Shown here: one piece after another, positions 13,742-26,299 of the stretch
How positions within the stretch are numbered: position 1 is the first letter of the stretch
How the letters are laid out: each line of letters begins with the position of its first letter
Assembly: GCA_013398295.1 (NCBI GenBank)
Contig: VZSF01001354.1
Coordinates: 820,526-884,525, forward strand
DNA from: Chionis minor
Taxonomy: Eukaryota > Chordata > Aves > Charadriiformes > Chionididae
Reading direction: 5' to 3'
Length of the DNA: 64,000 nucleotides
The notes under the pieces: generated by a model
The model's input: only the letters and a program-made list of their open reading frames with translations
Databases searched by the model: none
Told to the model about the DNA's origin: nothing
Program-made: the position numbers and the translations under genes

Positions 13742-16700
13742 TAATTAATCTAGAGGCTTTCATGTGGACTTGATTTTTAGAATTATTTTGAACAGAAACA
13801 GTTTAGCAGTCTTGAAATTGTGAAGACTCTCAGAAAATAAGTGGTTTGAATTGGACTTGCAGCCTATAAAACCATGAGAATGTTGACAGACTCTTTAAAC
13901 TGGTTATTCCCAGTTAAGTTGTTACCTTTCCTGATATTTCTTACAGATGTGGAACAAATATTTTTTTTTTTTTGATGTTTCAGTGTATGCCAAAGATAAT
14001 TCTGATATTATTTAACTTCCAGATTTTGTATAGTTTGTGGAGCTGAATGAAACCCAGAATTTCTGAGTTTTTCCCTAATGTCTCCTGTTCTTGAACCTCA
14101 TTTGTAGATCACTGTGAGACATCAAATCAGAATTTTTCTCATGGAATATTCCAGTTTTTCAGAACTTCACTGTCCTCTGACAGATCATTAGGAAAACTCT
14201 GCACTGATTGTATTAACTGCAACAGACCCAAAGTGCTAATGGAGGTATAAAGTCATAGGTTGTTACTAAAGAAATATCTCTGAAAACTTGACATATAGGA
14301 TAGAGGTTGTGTTAGTCGTAGATAGCATTGCAGCTATCTCACTAGCTACATTCTTTCCATTTTTTCTCAGTTCGAAGCCCCTGGGTGAGATAGGATTGTT
14401 CCACAGAAGAAAATGTGAAGGAAAGCAGAGCTGCCCATATATTTCCTTTCTGTTTCTTGTGTCTTGGGAGTATAAATCTGTGCTTGTTTCAGATCTGTAT
14501 TTCTTCTGTTGTTTTATGATTAAATCTGAAAGGCAAATGGGGAATTTGAAGTGAATTGAAAACAAAATAATTTTCAAATAGTTACTGTAGACCATTTTGT
14601 TGCTCTTAATCACATGAATACTGTGTCCATTGGAAAAATTTAAAATGTTTTAGTCATTTTTCTTAGATTTTATAGAATAAGTCTGTTAAAAAAAAAAAAA
14701 CATACTAAATAGAGAAGTGCATCTTCTAATTCGTAAGGTTTCTCATTTAAGCTTCTGTCACAGACACATTATGAACAATATTGATTTTCCTGACCTCAGT
14801 TAAGCAACATGAAGACTTAGCCTAGATTCGTCCCTAGCTTAAATTTTTCATAAATCTCATATGTGCCAATATTCTATATATGAATGTTTTGTGCACATTA
14901 ACAGTATTGTAAAATCATACTGTATTAAATGACAAACCACTAAATTTATTGCACAACAGGTTCATCTCAGAACTTCATGCATTATGAATAATAAAAGTTA
15001 TCGATTCTAATGAAAGATTATTATAACATTAATTTTTTCAGTTGTGGAGGCATTGCCCAATTGATATTGTACAGATATTTGCTAAAACAGCACAGCCACA
15101 GGAAGCTTTCCTTATTCTATAACGAGGTTCTTCATCATAATTATGTTGTGTCAGCACACCCATATAGGTCAACTTGAGTTCAGACAGATAAGATTATACT
15201 TTGTCCTCAGTGCATGCATGTGTTTGAATGCTTCCTTCCCTTTAAAAATAACTGTAGTTACATGCATGTTGTAACTAATTCCTATTCTGTGAGTTATTTC
15301 AACCCTTATAATTTAGAAAACAAGAGCTGTCACAGAAAGCAATGACTATAATTGTAAGCAAACTACATTGTTTCAATGACAGTATTTAATCTTAAAAATG
15401 AAGGGAAATTTGGTTTGCCATAATACTTTGCTATTTATATGTATTTCCTTCATTACAAGTCATTAGTATTATTAGTAACTTTCTGTGGAAGTGGTACAAA
15501 ATTGTTTCTAAAGAGATGAAATATTTTCAAAAGGCTCAGGAAAAAGAAAAGTATATTTTTTTGCACACCATCTTTTTGAGTCTTTCTTATAATTAATTTG
15601 AATACATCTAACTTCTTTCCAAATATGCCAGGAATATCCCCCATTTGGCTAAAAGCAAAGAGATACTATTTTCAATTCGGCATACATCATGTTTTTGCAT
15701 ATTATTGTCATTAACACTGAATATAAATTGCCTTCTTTCCATGCTGTGGAAGATAAATTTCCAGGAAGCATTTTTTCAGAAATTTCTTTTTCTTGAACTT
15801 TTTCTTGTGTATGCTGGGGTTTACATGTTTGTGTGCTATGATCTATTTAGTGTGTATGATTTCTCCTCATTCCTTTCCTCTCTCCAAAAGGAAGTAAATA
15901 TCATGGCAAGAAAAAAAAGATGGAAAAGCAGTCCAAAAAATGATTGTAATTTAAAGCACACACTGCAGTACAATAGATCTTCTGTATTGTTATTCATAGT
16001 AAGAGGATGTGGAAACAACGTAAGTAGATTTTAAGTTTACTGCAGTAATAATAATAAAAATGGAGTCTTTTTTAAAACCATTAAAATCTCTGTGCACTAC
16101 TTTGAAACAGCCAATTAACTTACATTGCATACTGGCTTAAATGAGCTGATCAAACTCAGAAGCGCTCCATCAGTCTTCATTTTGAACTCCAGTTCTGTAA
16201 AGGTTAATGTGTCATCCTCCTTTATTGATTTCAATGGTTTCAGTTGTTAATATGTTAATATATGTATTGGCAGTAGATTTTAATTTCTTTCTCGTCTCTT
16301 TAAGATGCAAAAGGCATAATACTCTTTGTCAAAAAAAAAATCAGGAGGAATAATTATAGCATGATTACGCTTTCTTCCCTGCCTACTTTTCTTTCTCTCT
16401 CCAAGAAATAAAATAAATAGAAGGCTGTGTTCTGGGAGAAAAATCACAGACGAGCCCATATTTTTCCACTTCTCTTTTAGCTCATCACAATTTAATATGT
16501 AAATTTATTAGCACTCACTTCATTGGGAAAGACCAGTGTTATTTCAAGCTACAAAAATACATTGAATGGAGATTTCATTTTAATTAGTCTATCTTTCCCA
16601 CTAGTGGAGTTTGCAGTTCTCATCAGCCCCCACTCTTTTTTCGCTAGGGAAGCTCGCCTGTTCCAGATTTACTCTCATGAAAACTTGCATTTACCTTAAT

Positions 16701-17669
16701 GGTAGTGAGTATTGGGGATTTCTATGCATATAGATCTCATATAGTTGTCTATACAGATGAATGTCATTTTGAATGACATGTTGCAGCTCTCAGGATGATT
16801 GGATGTGAGCCCAAGGGCATAGGTACCAAGCAAAGATGATTTTACTAGGACAGTTTGCATAACAAGCAACTGTCATCTCATTAGCAAGCATAGGCATTTT
16901 TGCCACATGCTGTTTAACACATCATCACACCTGTTCACACTTCATTGTCCCAAGAATTCAGTTAGGCAGCTTCCTGTTGGCTTTATTTTTTCATTCCTTA
17001 CTGATAGTTGGTTATTCTGTGCCAGATTCAGAGGTGTGCGGTAAGTGCAGTTTAGGCTTTAAAATATGATTTGATGTGAATACTGTTCGGGGGGTGGTGG
17101 GGGAAGACCAGGATTAAAACTTGAATAATAAATAGCACCAGCTTTATATGTTTTATATCTCTTCCTGCTACCTGCTGTTCCTTTGGAGACTGCATTATCT
17201 ATCCTTACAGCCTATAAAACTGACCACTTTACCAATGCTCAGATTGATATGTAATCTGCCACCTCTTCTTCTACTTGCTACAAAAGGCACCTCGAAGCCC
17301 CACAGTAAGGTTTTTCCACTAAAAGGAAGTGAAGGTGCCATCATGTTTTGTAGCAGTTATTCCTCTGGCTTGGCAAACCCTTGTGTCCCCATGCAAAGGT
17401 AGCTCATCCCCTGCACCAGCTTCAGCCCTGGGCTACACATCCTGGGGAAAGGTTATCATCTGCAGACTGGGCTTTTGGCCCACCACTATCCAAAATGCTG
17501 GTTGACACTGCTGCTGAGGTGTCCGGTTAGCCAAAGTGAGCACCCAAGGCTTACTTGTCCCCATGATTTAGCTGCAGGTTGAAAGGCAGACTTCTTTTTC
17601 AGCCCTAAAGAACCAAGACAAAAATGAGGTAGTGCATATTAGATGAGCTGGGGTCACAGAAGTGGGTGG

Positions 17670-17818
17670 ATGGCAACAGGGGAAAATATAAGGAGGGGAT
17701 TGCAGCTCTGGATCTGGAGAAGGTGGGAAGAAGGAGAATGAGGAGATGTGGGGGAAGGCTGATTTCACTAGTAAGACAGATGGAGGAGTGAAGAGAAGGG
17801 AGAGGAGAGGAAGCCAGC
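17670..17818. repeat. GA-rich (purine) low-complexity stretch
   Basis: The plus strand is dominated by GGAG, GAAG and GAGG words (for example GGTGGGAAGAAGGAGAATGA and GAAGGGAGAGGAGAGGAAG) with few pyrimidines. It is a purine tract rather than a precise tandem repeat. Confidence 0.6.
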
Positions 17819-18473
17819 CTTGATAAATTGGAATTGCTCATGGCCCACCTACTCAGACAAATTGTACTGCCTGTCCAACTCACCCTGTTCGTTTGCTGAC
17901 GACTGTAACTGTGGAGGCAGCTGCACGCACCTTGCTTTTCTCAGAATAAGCACAAGTTAGCCAGGTGTGGAAATTCAGGGAGAAAAAAGGTCTCCAACGT
18001 GCAACATTAATGGAAGAGTTTCTCACCATTTTTTATCTCTAAGTGTATGAGAAAAAGAAAAGTATCCTCTATGCATGTCTTGTGGTGTTCTGCCAATCTA
18101 AAAATATCACTTTATTTAGCTCACTTTTCCCTTTTCTTATTTCCCATTGAACATACAGTAGTCTGCAAGTGCTACAGTATTTCTGCATTTTGTCGTGTCC
18201 TATTTCTTAATCAATCAGAAATAGGTAACATCAGTAACTGGGTTCAGTGAACAAAATCTGAATCTTCCATTGTTCTTCTACAGAGAATGTGCTGTGTGTT
18301 GGTGTCTACCAAATTGACTTTGTCCACCTCTCAGTACATTGACATAATCAACTAGAAAACATAAGCATAGGATGGCAAGAGACTTACATTTGATCCCCTT
18401 AAAAATGTGGAGTTCTTAACCCTCCTTGGCAGCATTTGCCCTCCTTTCTTTTAAACAGTTGTCAAAAACAATA

Positions 18474-18497
18474 AGTCACTTGCTGTCACAAGTGACT
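18474..18497. repeat. Perfect 9-bp inverted repeat, 6-nt loop
   Basis: AGTCACTTG (18474-18482), loop CTGTCA, CAAGTGACT (18489-18497). The arms contain CACTTG/CAAGTG E-box words in opposite orientation. Seen directly, function unknown. Confidence 0.8.
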
Positions 18498-20468
18498 ATA
18501 CATTTATCACTGCCCAAACAGTGCCAGAGACTGACTTTCATGATTATTTCATTAAAAACCATACCTGTTTTGTTTTATTGCCTTCTTGATGGATATTTGC
18601 AAATTTGGTCCTTGCAGACATCTCTGGATAAAAGGAATTCAATTTTTAGTGAAATATCTGTGAAGTATCTTATGCCCTCACTTAGGAATGATTTGAAGAA
18701 TGTACCTCCTCTCCTTCTTTGATATTCTTTTCATGTGTTTTTGATTACAGAAAGCTCAGAGATGATGTATCAAAACAGATGAAGGGACCCAGTTATTGCT
18801 TACATGTTGTGCACCACAGACTCTTCTAGCACATTTTCATATGAAAGGTTGATGGCTTTTCTTTCACAGGTAAGACTGGCATTTCTGAAATGCTCCAAAA
18901 TCACGTTATATTTTTGGTTCTCTTGTCTTCATACTGGATCAGCAGGAAGTTGGTACTTCTAGGACAAGGATATGAGACTGAAATTCAGTTACTGACTGCA
19001 GTCCCCATTTAGAAGGAACTGAGCTGCTGCCAGGACTTCAAGACGAAAGATAAAGGATAGTGCAAATACTTCCAGTTTCTGCTCCTTCCCTTACCAGGAG
19101 AACCACAGTGGTTTCTGCTTGCTGCAGGGTTGATGCAGTGCTGCTGCCTGCTGCTTCACAAAGCTCTGCAGACCCTTCTATTCTCCCTAAGGGGAATGTA
19201 GCCCATTGTATTACAAGCAGAGACCTCAAGTAGTAAATATGAGTTTGCAATCCTCAATTATTCAATAGCTGCATAAAGTGAACAAGACACTATCCTTCCT
19301 AACCCTTGCCTGCTGGCTGTGTAATCTGGAGGACTTGATGTCAGAGATAAGAAAACTCATCACACTTCTATTTGATAGGAAAACCTGAATGTTTCAGGAA
19401 GGGTTCACACCCTCATCTTTCTTACAAATGTCCTGCTATTAAATGTGCACGAATCAGCTGTCAAAACTGTAACATGTAGACTTGTACGTCCTCTAATGTG
19501 TCACACCACTATGCCGTTGGGGACTGAGCATGTGACTTTTTCCATTTTATGTTTCTTCTGCCTCAGATGATTGTCCTCATTTGTTTAGCCCTTTGCTCTT
19601 ACCCGTTGGTCAGTCCTTATGACACTCAGCTTTCTCTTCCACCACAGATAAATAGTCTTAACTGTGATTCTGTTATTTCATAATTCATGCAGGTACATTG
19701 GAAATGCTGCTGACTTTGAAGAAAATGCAACATCATCTATAAGGAGGCAAAGTCCATTATAAATGTTATGTGTGTTTACTGTGTGATTGTTACAGCCACT
19801 CCAGAAAGGAACACATCTCCCTTATGTCTCAGGACCAATCTGCTGAACCCTTGTTGATGTCACTGTTACCCAAATGCCTCTCAAAATTGCACTTAGTGCC
19901 TATTTGTGTGCAGCTGGATTGACCCCACGCAGCCTTCTTCAAGGCATAAGATAGGATGTCAGGAGTGGATTATGTTGCATATTGTAAAAATACAACAGGC
20001 AAATATGTCTATATATGATGTCTTTTTCTGTGGAGACTTTCAGAGGAGATTTGAAGCAATTTATGTTATTCCCTTTCACTCACTTTTCATGTCTTTGCGG
20101 AGTGTCACACTTTCAAAGTACTGTTTTTAACAAATAATCTGGCATTAAATGCTTCTACTATTCTCAGAAGTATTGTCAGATCATAACAGTCCTCTGCAGT
20201 GGCTACTACATGCTCAGCTTTATACTTCTCCCATGTAGTCACTGTGATTCAAAAGCATATTTTCATCTATGGGGAAAATTGCCTCTCATGGAACCTGTGC
20301 CTTATTTTATGGTATCAAATCCTAGCACAACTGCCAACTGCAAAGTTACGCATGCAGAAGCAAAGACTGTGGGACATTTTTATAGAAAGCATGGCTACCT
20401 TTCTTTGTAAGGACCTCTGATGGGGGTCCCAATGCAATACTACTGCCAAAAGGGCTGGTACTATCCTT

Positions 20469-21050
20469 GGGAGCGTAAACAAGTCAGAAAAGAAATGTCA
20501 TTTTATCTGCAAGTAACACTGGTGAAACTGCTCCTAGAACACTGTGCCCAATTGTAGCATGTATATTTTAGAAGGGTTCTTTAAAAATTGGAGAAGGTGT
20601 GAGAAAAAGAAACAAAAATTATTTTGGAGGAATATAGAGTCATGTGATAGCCTTCAAGCTCAGCAATTCACCAAAAAGGAGGATGAGAGATGACTTGATG
20701 ATACAGATTAAGCACTCCCATTAAGGGGAAAAGCTGAGTAATGAAAAGTTCTTTCACATAGCAGAGAAGAGGACAAGAAGAACCAATGGCTGGAAGTCAA
20801 AGCCAGACCAGTTAAATTTGAAAATAAATCTGAAAATTTTTTTAACAGTGAGGCTGTTAAACACTAGGGACCACTGGTGAATTGTCCTTGCGCTACTGTG
20901 TGCACAGTGAAAACTTATTAGAAAATACAGCTTGGCCAAACACAAATTATACTCTAACCAAATGTAAGTTAATGAGCTCAATACAGAGCTAAGTAGATGA
21001 AATGTAAGATCTAATGGTCCCTTCTGACCTCATTCTCTCTAAACTCTGAG
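20469..21050 (+). mobile_element. Ancient CR1/L3-like LINE, 3' part, strongly diverged
   Basis: I recognise the ORF2 C-terminal and 3'-UTR signature of the old amniote CR1/L3 group. In order: an ACTGGTGAAACTGCTC..ACACTGTGCCCAATT segment (about 20520-20555); AGAAGAACCAATGGCTGGAAG (near 20773); TTTTTAACAGTGAGGCTGTTAA (near 20838), which matches the part encoding the conserved C-terminal region; and TAATGGTCCCTTCTGACCT (21013-21031), the typical segment just before the short tail. The copy carries many substitutions and indels and has no open frame. It is far older than the other CR1 copies except the one at the right edge. The boundaries are approximate. Confidence 0.8.
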
Positions 21051-23325
21051 TATTAATTAAGTGACCATTTTTCCTGAGTGAGGACTTCAGTATCTAACCA
21101 CAAAGTAAGAACTTACAGTTTCTTATTGCCCTCTAGAAAAGATATTTGTCTGACATGGGAAACACTGTATGCTGGCATGCTACAGAATTTGCATAGCTGC
21201 TTGATGCCCAGTCAGCATGTGAGAATATCTCTTTTCCAAGAAACAAAATGAAAAACACTTGACACTTGAAAATAGCAAGAACACTATTTGAATGCTATTA
21301 GGGGATGTTCTCTCACATTTTGTATTACAGGAGTCAAATGTATAACCCAGGAACAGTGCTCGTGTTGTGTTTGCTTTAAAAAACTGAATATAGATCACTC
21401 AGGCACTGTTTTTGCAGGCGATCCCATGTGGGACAGGAGCAGTGGGGGGAAAAGTGAAGTAAAATCTCTGACAGGGCCTCTCAAGGCAAGATTCTTTTTA
21501 ACTGATAGGAGAAAAGGGGAGTCTACTTTTAGCCTCCAACCCAAAATCCGATTGCTCTGTAGCTTTCAGGCTGTTTGGCTAAGCCATTTTCTTTCCCACT
21601 GAGAAACACTCATAAAACTCATGTGGTTTATTTGAAGATTAGTGTGGAAAACACTGAACATCTGTCTCCTATCTTCTGACAGGCTGTGTAAAGATGTATT
21701 TCAACAAAGTGGATTGCAAAACTCATGATCTCAACTTGAGCCGTTTTATGCTGGTTATATCTGTGCAGGGACGCATAAGTCTGAGAGATGAGTAATTTTC
21801 TTTTGAAGCGATCTTGTTTTCAATTAGCCTTTGGGAGACCTCCCCTATGTATTGACATCAGTGCTTTTTCCTAACATGTCAAAATGAATCACTGCATTGA
21901 AAAGAAAACTTAGGGATACAAGTTGAGGGGACATGTGAGCTTGAAAAGCTCCATTATAAAGAGGGGTTAGGGAGGACATTTCCACGGAGGCACAGTTCCT
22001 CATTTTGAATAGAAATTCTCAGTCTGGAATATGATGACAGGAGATTTTTGTAGATCATTAACCTTTTCGTCTAAATTGTTCCACTTTTCTCACATTAGGT
22101 TACTCTGTTTTTGAAATCTTAAGTTCAGATTTGCCAGCTTCAAATCATGTAAGAAAGAAAAAGATTCAGCCATGGAAATGTCATTTCCATTTGGCTTGGT
22201 CTGTGCTTTTTCCCCCTGCTTGCTTTCTTTCCCCTTCTGTCTTTCTTTTCCTGCCTCCCAATTCTGGGCTTTCAGAATGATCATACTTTTCTGGGTTTGA
22301 ATATTTTTCACAGCTGTGAAGTGCAGTATTAAATTTTTTTAAGAAAAAAAAAAAAAAAGACAAAAATAAGCCTCTTATAAGGACTCTTCTAAAATCACTT
22401 GGTTCCAAGTGTTTGGAATGGATGAAATACTGTGACTGTCAATAAAATCAGAAGTGCTGGTGCCATTTAGGTGTTTCTTCTTTTGCACAGTGTAGCTTGA
22501 ATCTTTCTGGAGGGCCAGTGTGTAGTCTCAGAACTGACACAGCACCATTTGTCTTTACACAGTTTATTGCTGTAAATGTATCTAGAAGCCCTAACTCAAC
22601 TTCATATCCTTGAGTGCTCCCCAGCTTTGTCAAGGCTTTGAAGATAAGCCTGGATAGGATCAATACTTGACTTTTGGGGTTACATCATCTGTTTCCATTT
22701 ACTGAACTTTAACCCTCTCTGAACGCCTTCTTCCTACGCCTAAAATGCAAAAATACCAAGTTTAGGAAGGCACCAGCTAGTGCTGAAGAAGGCATACATA
22801 TGAGGGAATTTGCTCTGCAGGATATTCAAATTATTTTTAGAATAAAAGTCCTGAGGCAACTTTTAAAATCCATATGAAATCATTCTCTGTGACTGAAGAA
22901 CTGGCTTGTATTTATCTCGCTCTCACACCACATTTGTGCAACATTCAGCAAACATCTCCATTTACTTAGATCTGATTTTCCTGGCACATTACCCACAGTT
23001 TTCACTTTTTTTATTCATGTACTTTTTGTTTCTTGGAGTGACTTCATGACAGTGTTGTCAAAAGGTATTTCTGAATAGAGTGCTTCAGTACTATTTGTTG
23101 TTTCCAGCATTAACTAGGACAGGTTTGTACCTTGTTAATGTTCATTTGCCTTGTGATGGTACCCTTTCTGTGTCATAACTGGGTGGCTGAGGAACTAGGG
23201 GAGGGCTGGAATTTAAGTTAGTGTGGTTATTAAGTCACTAAATATACAGAGTGTATACATAAGCATGATTATAAACATGTACCAGCAGCTACTGGGTCAC
23301 TGGAGTGCATTGTATTGCAGTCCAG
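21051..23325. other. Intergenic or intronic DNA, no gene recognised
   Basis: Unique AT-rich DNA between an ancient and a younger CR1. The short open frames are unremarkable. It contains an A15 homopolymer at 22344-22358. No further repeat or motif cluster could be supported. Confidence 0.7.
22344..22358. repeat. A15 homopolymer
   Basis: Fifteen consecutive A preceded by AAG. No retroposed sequence or target-site duplication is recognised around it, so it is treated as a simple repeat. Confidence 0.85.
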
Positions 23326-23392
23326 TCATAGAATCATAGAATCATAGAATCGTAGAATCGTAGAATTGTAGAATCATAGAATAGTTTGTGTT
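23326..23392 (-). repeat. CR1 3' tail, decayed (ATAGAATC)n
   Basis: About seven octamers of the form ATAGAATC, with C-to-T/G variants (GTAGAATC, GTAGAATT), lead into the first unique CR1 bases. This is the terminal repeat used in CR1 target-primed reverse transcription. The octamer count exceeds that of the other copies in the window. Confidence 0.9.
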
Positions 23393-23998
23393 GGAAGGAA
23401 CCTTCAAAGATCATCCAGTCCAAACAGCCTGCAATGAGCAGGGACATCTTCAACTAGATCAGGTAGCTGAGAGCCCATCCAACCTGACCTTGAGTATTTC
23501 CAGGGATGGGGCATCTGCCACCTCTCTGGGCAACGTGTTCCTGTGTTTCACCACCCTCACCATAGAAAATTTCTTCTACATCTAGTCTAAATCTTCCCTC
23601 TTTCAGTTTAAAGCTACTTGTTCTATCTGCCTGTCCTATTGCAACAGGCCCTGCTAAAACGATTGTTCCCATCTTTCTGTAGGCCTCCTTTAAGTACTGA
23701 AAGGGCACAGCAAGATCTCCCTGGAGCCTTCTTCAGGCTGAAAAACCCCAACTCTCACAGCCTTTCTTCACAGAAGAAGTATTCCATCCCTCTGATCATT
23801 TTGTGGCCCTCCTCTGGACCTGTTCCAACAGGTAGATGTCTTTCCTGTGCTAAGGACTTCAGAGCTGGACACAGTACGCCAGGTGAAGTCTCACTAGAGC
23901 AGAATTGAGGGCCACGCTTTTTTTGATGCAGCCCAGCATATGGTTGGCTTTCTGGGCTGCAAGCACATGTTGTCAGCTCATGTCCAGGTTTTCATCCA

Positions 23999-25219
23999 GC
24001 AGTACCACCAAGTCCTTCTCATTAGGGCTGCCCTCAGTAACTTCGTCCCCCAGCCTGTATTGGTACTGGCGTTTGTGCTGACCTAGCTGCAGGATCCTGT
24101 ACTTGGCCTTGTTGAACCTCATGAGGTTCAGGTGGGCCCACTTCTTGAGCTTGTCCAGGTCCCTCCAAATGGCATTAAGTCCCTCAGGTCATGTCAACCA
24201 CACCACTCAGCTTGGTGTCATCTGCAGACTTGTTGAGGGTACACACAATCCCACTGTCTATGTCATCGATGAAGATATTAAACAGTACTGGTCCCAACAC
24301 AGAGCCCTGAGAGACACCACTGTCACAGACCTCCATCTGAACGTTGAGCCATTGACCACTACTCTCTGGATGTGACCATCCAGCCAATTCTTCATGCGCT
24401 CAACAGCCCATCCATCAAATCTGTATCTCTCCGATGCTGTGGGGGATCGTGGCAAAGGCCTTACAGAAGTTCAGATAGACAATGTCCATAACTCTTCCCT
24501 TGTCCACTGATGTAGTCACTCCACCATAGAAGGCTACAAGGCTGGACGGGCAGGACTTGCCCTTGATGAAACCATGATGACTGCTTTGAATCACCTCCCT
24601 GTCTCTCANGCAGTACCACCAAGTCCTTCTCATTAGGGCTGCCCTCAGTAACTTCGTCCCCCAGCCTGTATTGGTACTGGCGTTTGTGCTGACCTAGCTG
24701 CAGGATCCTGTACTTGGCCTTGTTGAACCTCATGAGGTTCAGGTGGGCCCACTTCTTGAGCTTGTCCAGGTCCCTCCAAATGGCATTAAGTCCCTCAGGT
24801 CATGTCAACCACACCACTCAGCTTGGTGTCATCTGCAGACTTGTTGAGGGTACACACAATCCCACTGTCTATGTCATCGATGAAGATATTAAACAGTACT
24901 GGTCCCAACACAGAGCCCTGAGAGACACCACTGTCACAGACCTCCATCTGAACGTTGAGCCATTGACCACTACTCTCTGGATGTGACCATCCAGCCAATT
25001 CTTCATGCGCTCAACAGCCCATCCATCAAATCTGTATCTCTCCGATGCTGTGGGGGATCGTGGCAAAGGCCTTACAGAAGTTCAGATAGACAATGTCCAT
25101 AACTCTTCCCTTGTCCACTGATGTAGTCACTCCACCATAGAAGGCTACAAGGCTGGACGGGCAGGACTTGCCCTTGATGAAACCATGATGACTGCTTTGA
25201 ATCACCTCCCTGTCTCTCA
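23999..25219. repeat. Exact 610-bp direct duplication separated by one N
   Basis: Bases 23999-24608 recur at 24610-25219, offset by 611, with the single ambiguous base N at 24609 in between. All checked stretches are identical, including three pairs of identical open frames. Both copies end at the same GTCTCTCA. Only the second copy continues into the expected CR1 sequence (TGTGCCCTAAC...), and only the first follows the expected 3' side. The likeliest explanation is two overlapping contig ends placed side by side rather than merged. Confidence 0.93.
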
Positions 25220-25271
25220 TGTGCCCTAACATCGTTTCTACGAGGATCTGTTCCATGATCTTGCCAGGCAC
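24184..25271 (-). pseudogene. CR1 ORF2 remnant: reverse transcriptase core
   Basis: Minus-strand frames give the RT palm and fingers in pieces. One frame (25026-25271) contains KIMEQI, then [15 protein letters not shown], then [15 protein letters not shown]. The family normally has an Asp in the L-D-F-x-K-A-F motif, and here it is Asn. A shifted frame carries the W-L-x-G-x-x-Q-R-V-V-V-N-G segment. A third carries [20 protein letters not shown] followed by SADDTKL, where the family has F-A-D-D, so the two catalytic Asp remain but the Phe is Ser. Because of the probable false duplication, the C-terminal part of this region appears twice (24184-24455 and 24795-25066). It is non-functional through frameshifts. 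Confidence 0.88.
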
Positions 25272-25289
25272 AGAGGTGAGGCTGACAGG

Positions 25290-25765
25290 TCAATAATTCC
25301 TGGGGTCCTCCTTTCTACCCTTTCTAAAGACAGGTGCAATGTTTCCCTTTTTCCGGTCACTGAGGACTTCACCTGACTGCCATGACTTTTCAAATATCGT
25401 GGAGAGTGGCTTGTCAACTACATCAGCCAATTCCTTCAGGACTCTGGGGTGCATCTCATCAGGTCCCTTAGGCTTCTGTATGTTCAGGTTCCTCAGGTGG
25501 TCATGAACCTGATCTTCTCTTACAGTGGGAGAGATTTTGCTCCCCAAGTCCTCATCTTGAGGTCCATCCACTGGAGAGGTGTGAAAGAGAGGCTGCTGGT
25601 GAAGACTGGGGCAAAAAAGCTGTTGAGAACCTCAGCCTTCTCCTCGTCCATTGTCACCAGTTTGCCAGTCTTGCTCATCAGGGGGAATGCGCTTTCTTTG
25701 ACCTTCCTTTTCTGGCTGACATACCTGTAGAACCCCTTCTTATTATTCTTTGGATCCCTTGCCAA
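25290..25765 (-). pseudogene. CR1 ORF2 remnant: linker and RT N-terminus
   Basis: Two overlapping minus-strand frames cover this part. 25520-25765 encodes the linker with NNKKGFYRYVSQKRKVKES and [16 protein letters not shown]. 25290-25571 encodes [20 protein letters not shown] and [18 protein letters not shown], the recognised RT N-terminal (domain 0 to motif 1) region of CR1. The frame change between them is a frameshift. The second frame ends with EDPRNY and a TGA where the family continues with Arg, which fits CpG decay of a CGA codon. Confidence 0.88.
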
Positions 25766-25837
25766 GTTCAGCTCCAGCTATTGCTTGGCATTCCTGACCC
25801 CATTCCTACACAACCAGACAGTGTCCCTATACTCTTC

Positions 25838-26299
25838 CTAGGATACCTGTCCCTGCTTCCACTGCCTGTGTGTTTCCTTCTTGTCCTTTAGCTTGACCAC
25901 CAGGTCTTTACTCAGCCATGCCAGTCTCTTGCCCTCCTTTCCTGATTTCTTACACTTGGAGACAGAGAGCTCTTGGGCTCTATGGAAAGTGTTCTTAAAC
26001 ATCTGCCAACTCTGTACTTCTCGCTTGTCCCTCAGGACAGTTTCCCAGGGGGTCCTATTGACTAACTCCATGAGAAGCTGGGAGTTTGTTTTCCTAAAAT
26101 TCAGGGTCCTGACTTTATGCTTCACCAGTGCATGATTACTGCAGCCCATGCTGCCTCCAATCTTGATGTCACTTACTAGCTCACTTGCGTTGGTGACCAG
26201 GTCCAGTGTCGCATCCCCTCTGGCAGCACTGTCTACTACCTGGCTTAAGAAGTTAACCTCAATGCACTCCAGGAGTCTCCTGGATTGCCTAGAGCTCAC
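25838..26299 (-). pseudogene. CR1 ORF2 remnant: C-terminal endonuclease domain
   Basis: A 153-codon minus-strand frame. Its first part includes LLECIEVNFLSQVVDSAARG, then LDLVTNAS and GGSMGCSNHALV, the last blocks of the apurinic-endonuclease-like domain of CR1 ORF2. The usual S-D-H triplet before the final strand reads S-N-H, a likely inactivating change. The rest (TPWETVL, SWQMFKNTFHRAQE, WLSKDLVVKLKDKKE, HRQWKQG) is the conserved EN-RT linker. The N-terminal endonuclease is absent because of 5' truncation. Confidence 0.88.

Larger units (their letters stand above)
7353..20468. other. Intergenic or intronic DNA, no gene recognised
   Basis: About 13 kb of unique AT-rich DNA. Only short unrelated open frames occur (the longest is about 129 codons, near 15.65-16.03 kb) and none has a recognisable domain. 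It holds small hairpins (8563-8584, 18474-18497), a G/T-rich tract at 13.69 kb, a GA-rich tract near 17.67-17.82 kb and a homeobox-motif block at 9.2-9.5 kb. Confidence 0.7.

Noticed and set aside
15645..16034. 129-codon plus-strand frame rich in Phe/Leu
   Set aside because: The hydrophobic composition comes from T-rich DNA. It ends in unrelated sequence, with no domain.
24103..24986. Two identical plus-strand 90-codon frames
   Set aside because: They are antisense shadows of the CR1 reverse transcriptase, appearing twice only because of the 610-bp duplication.
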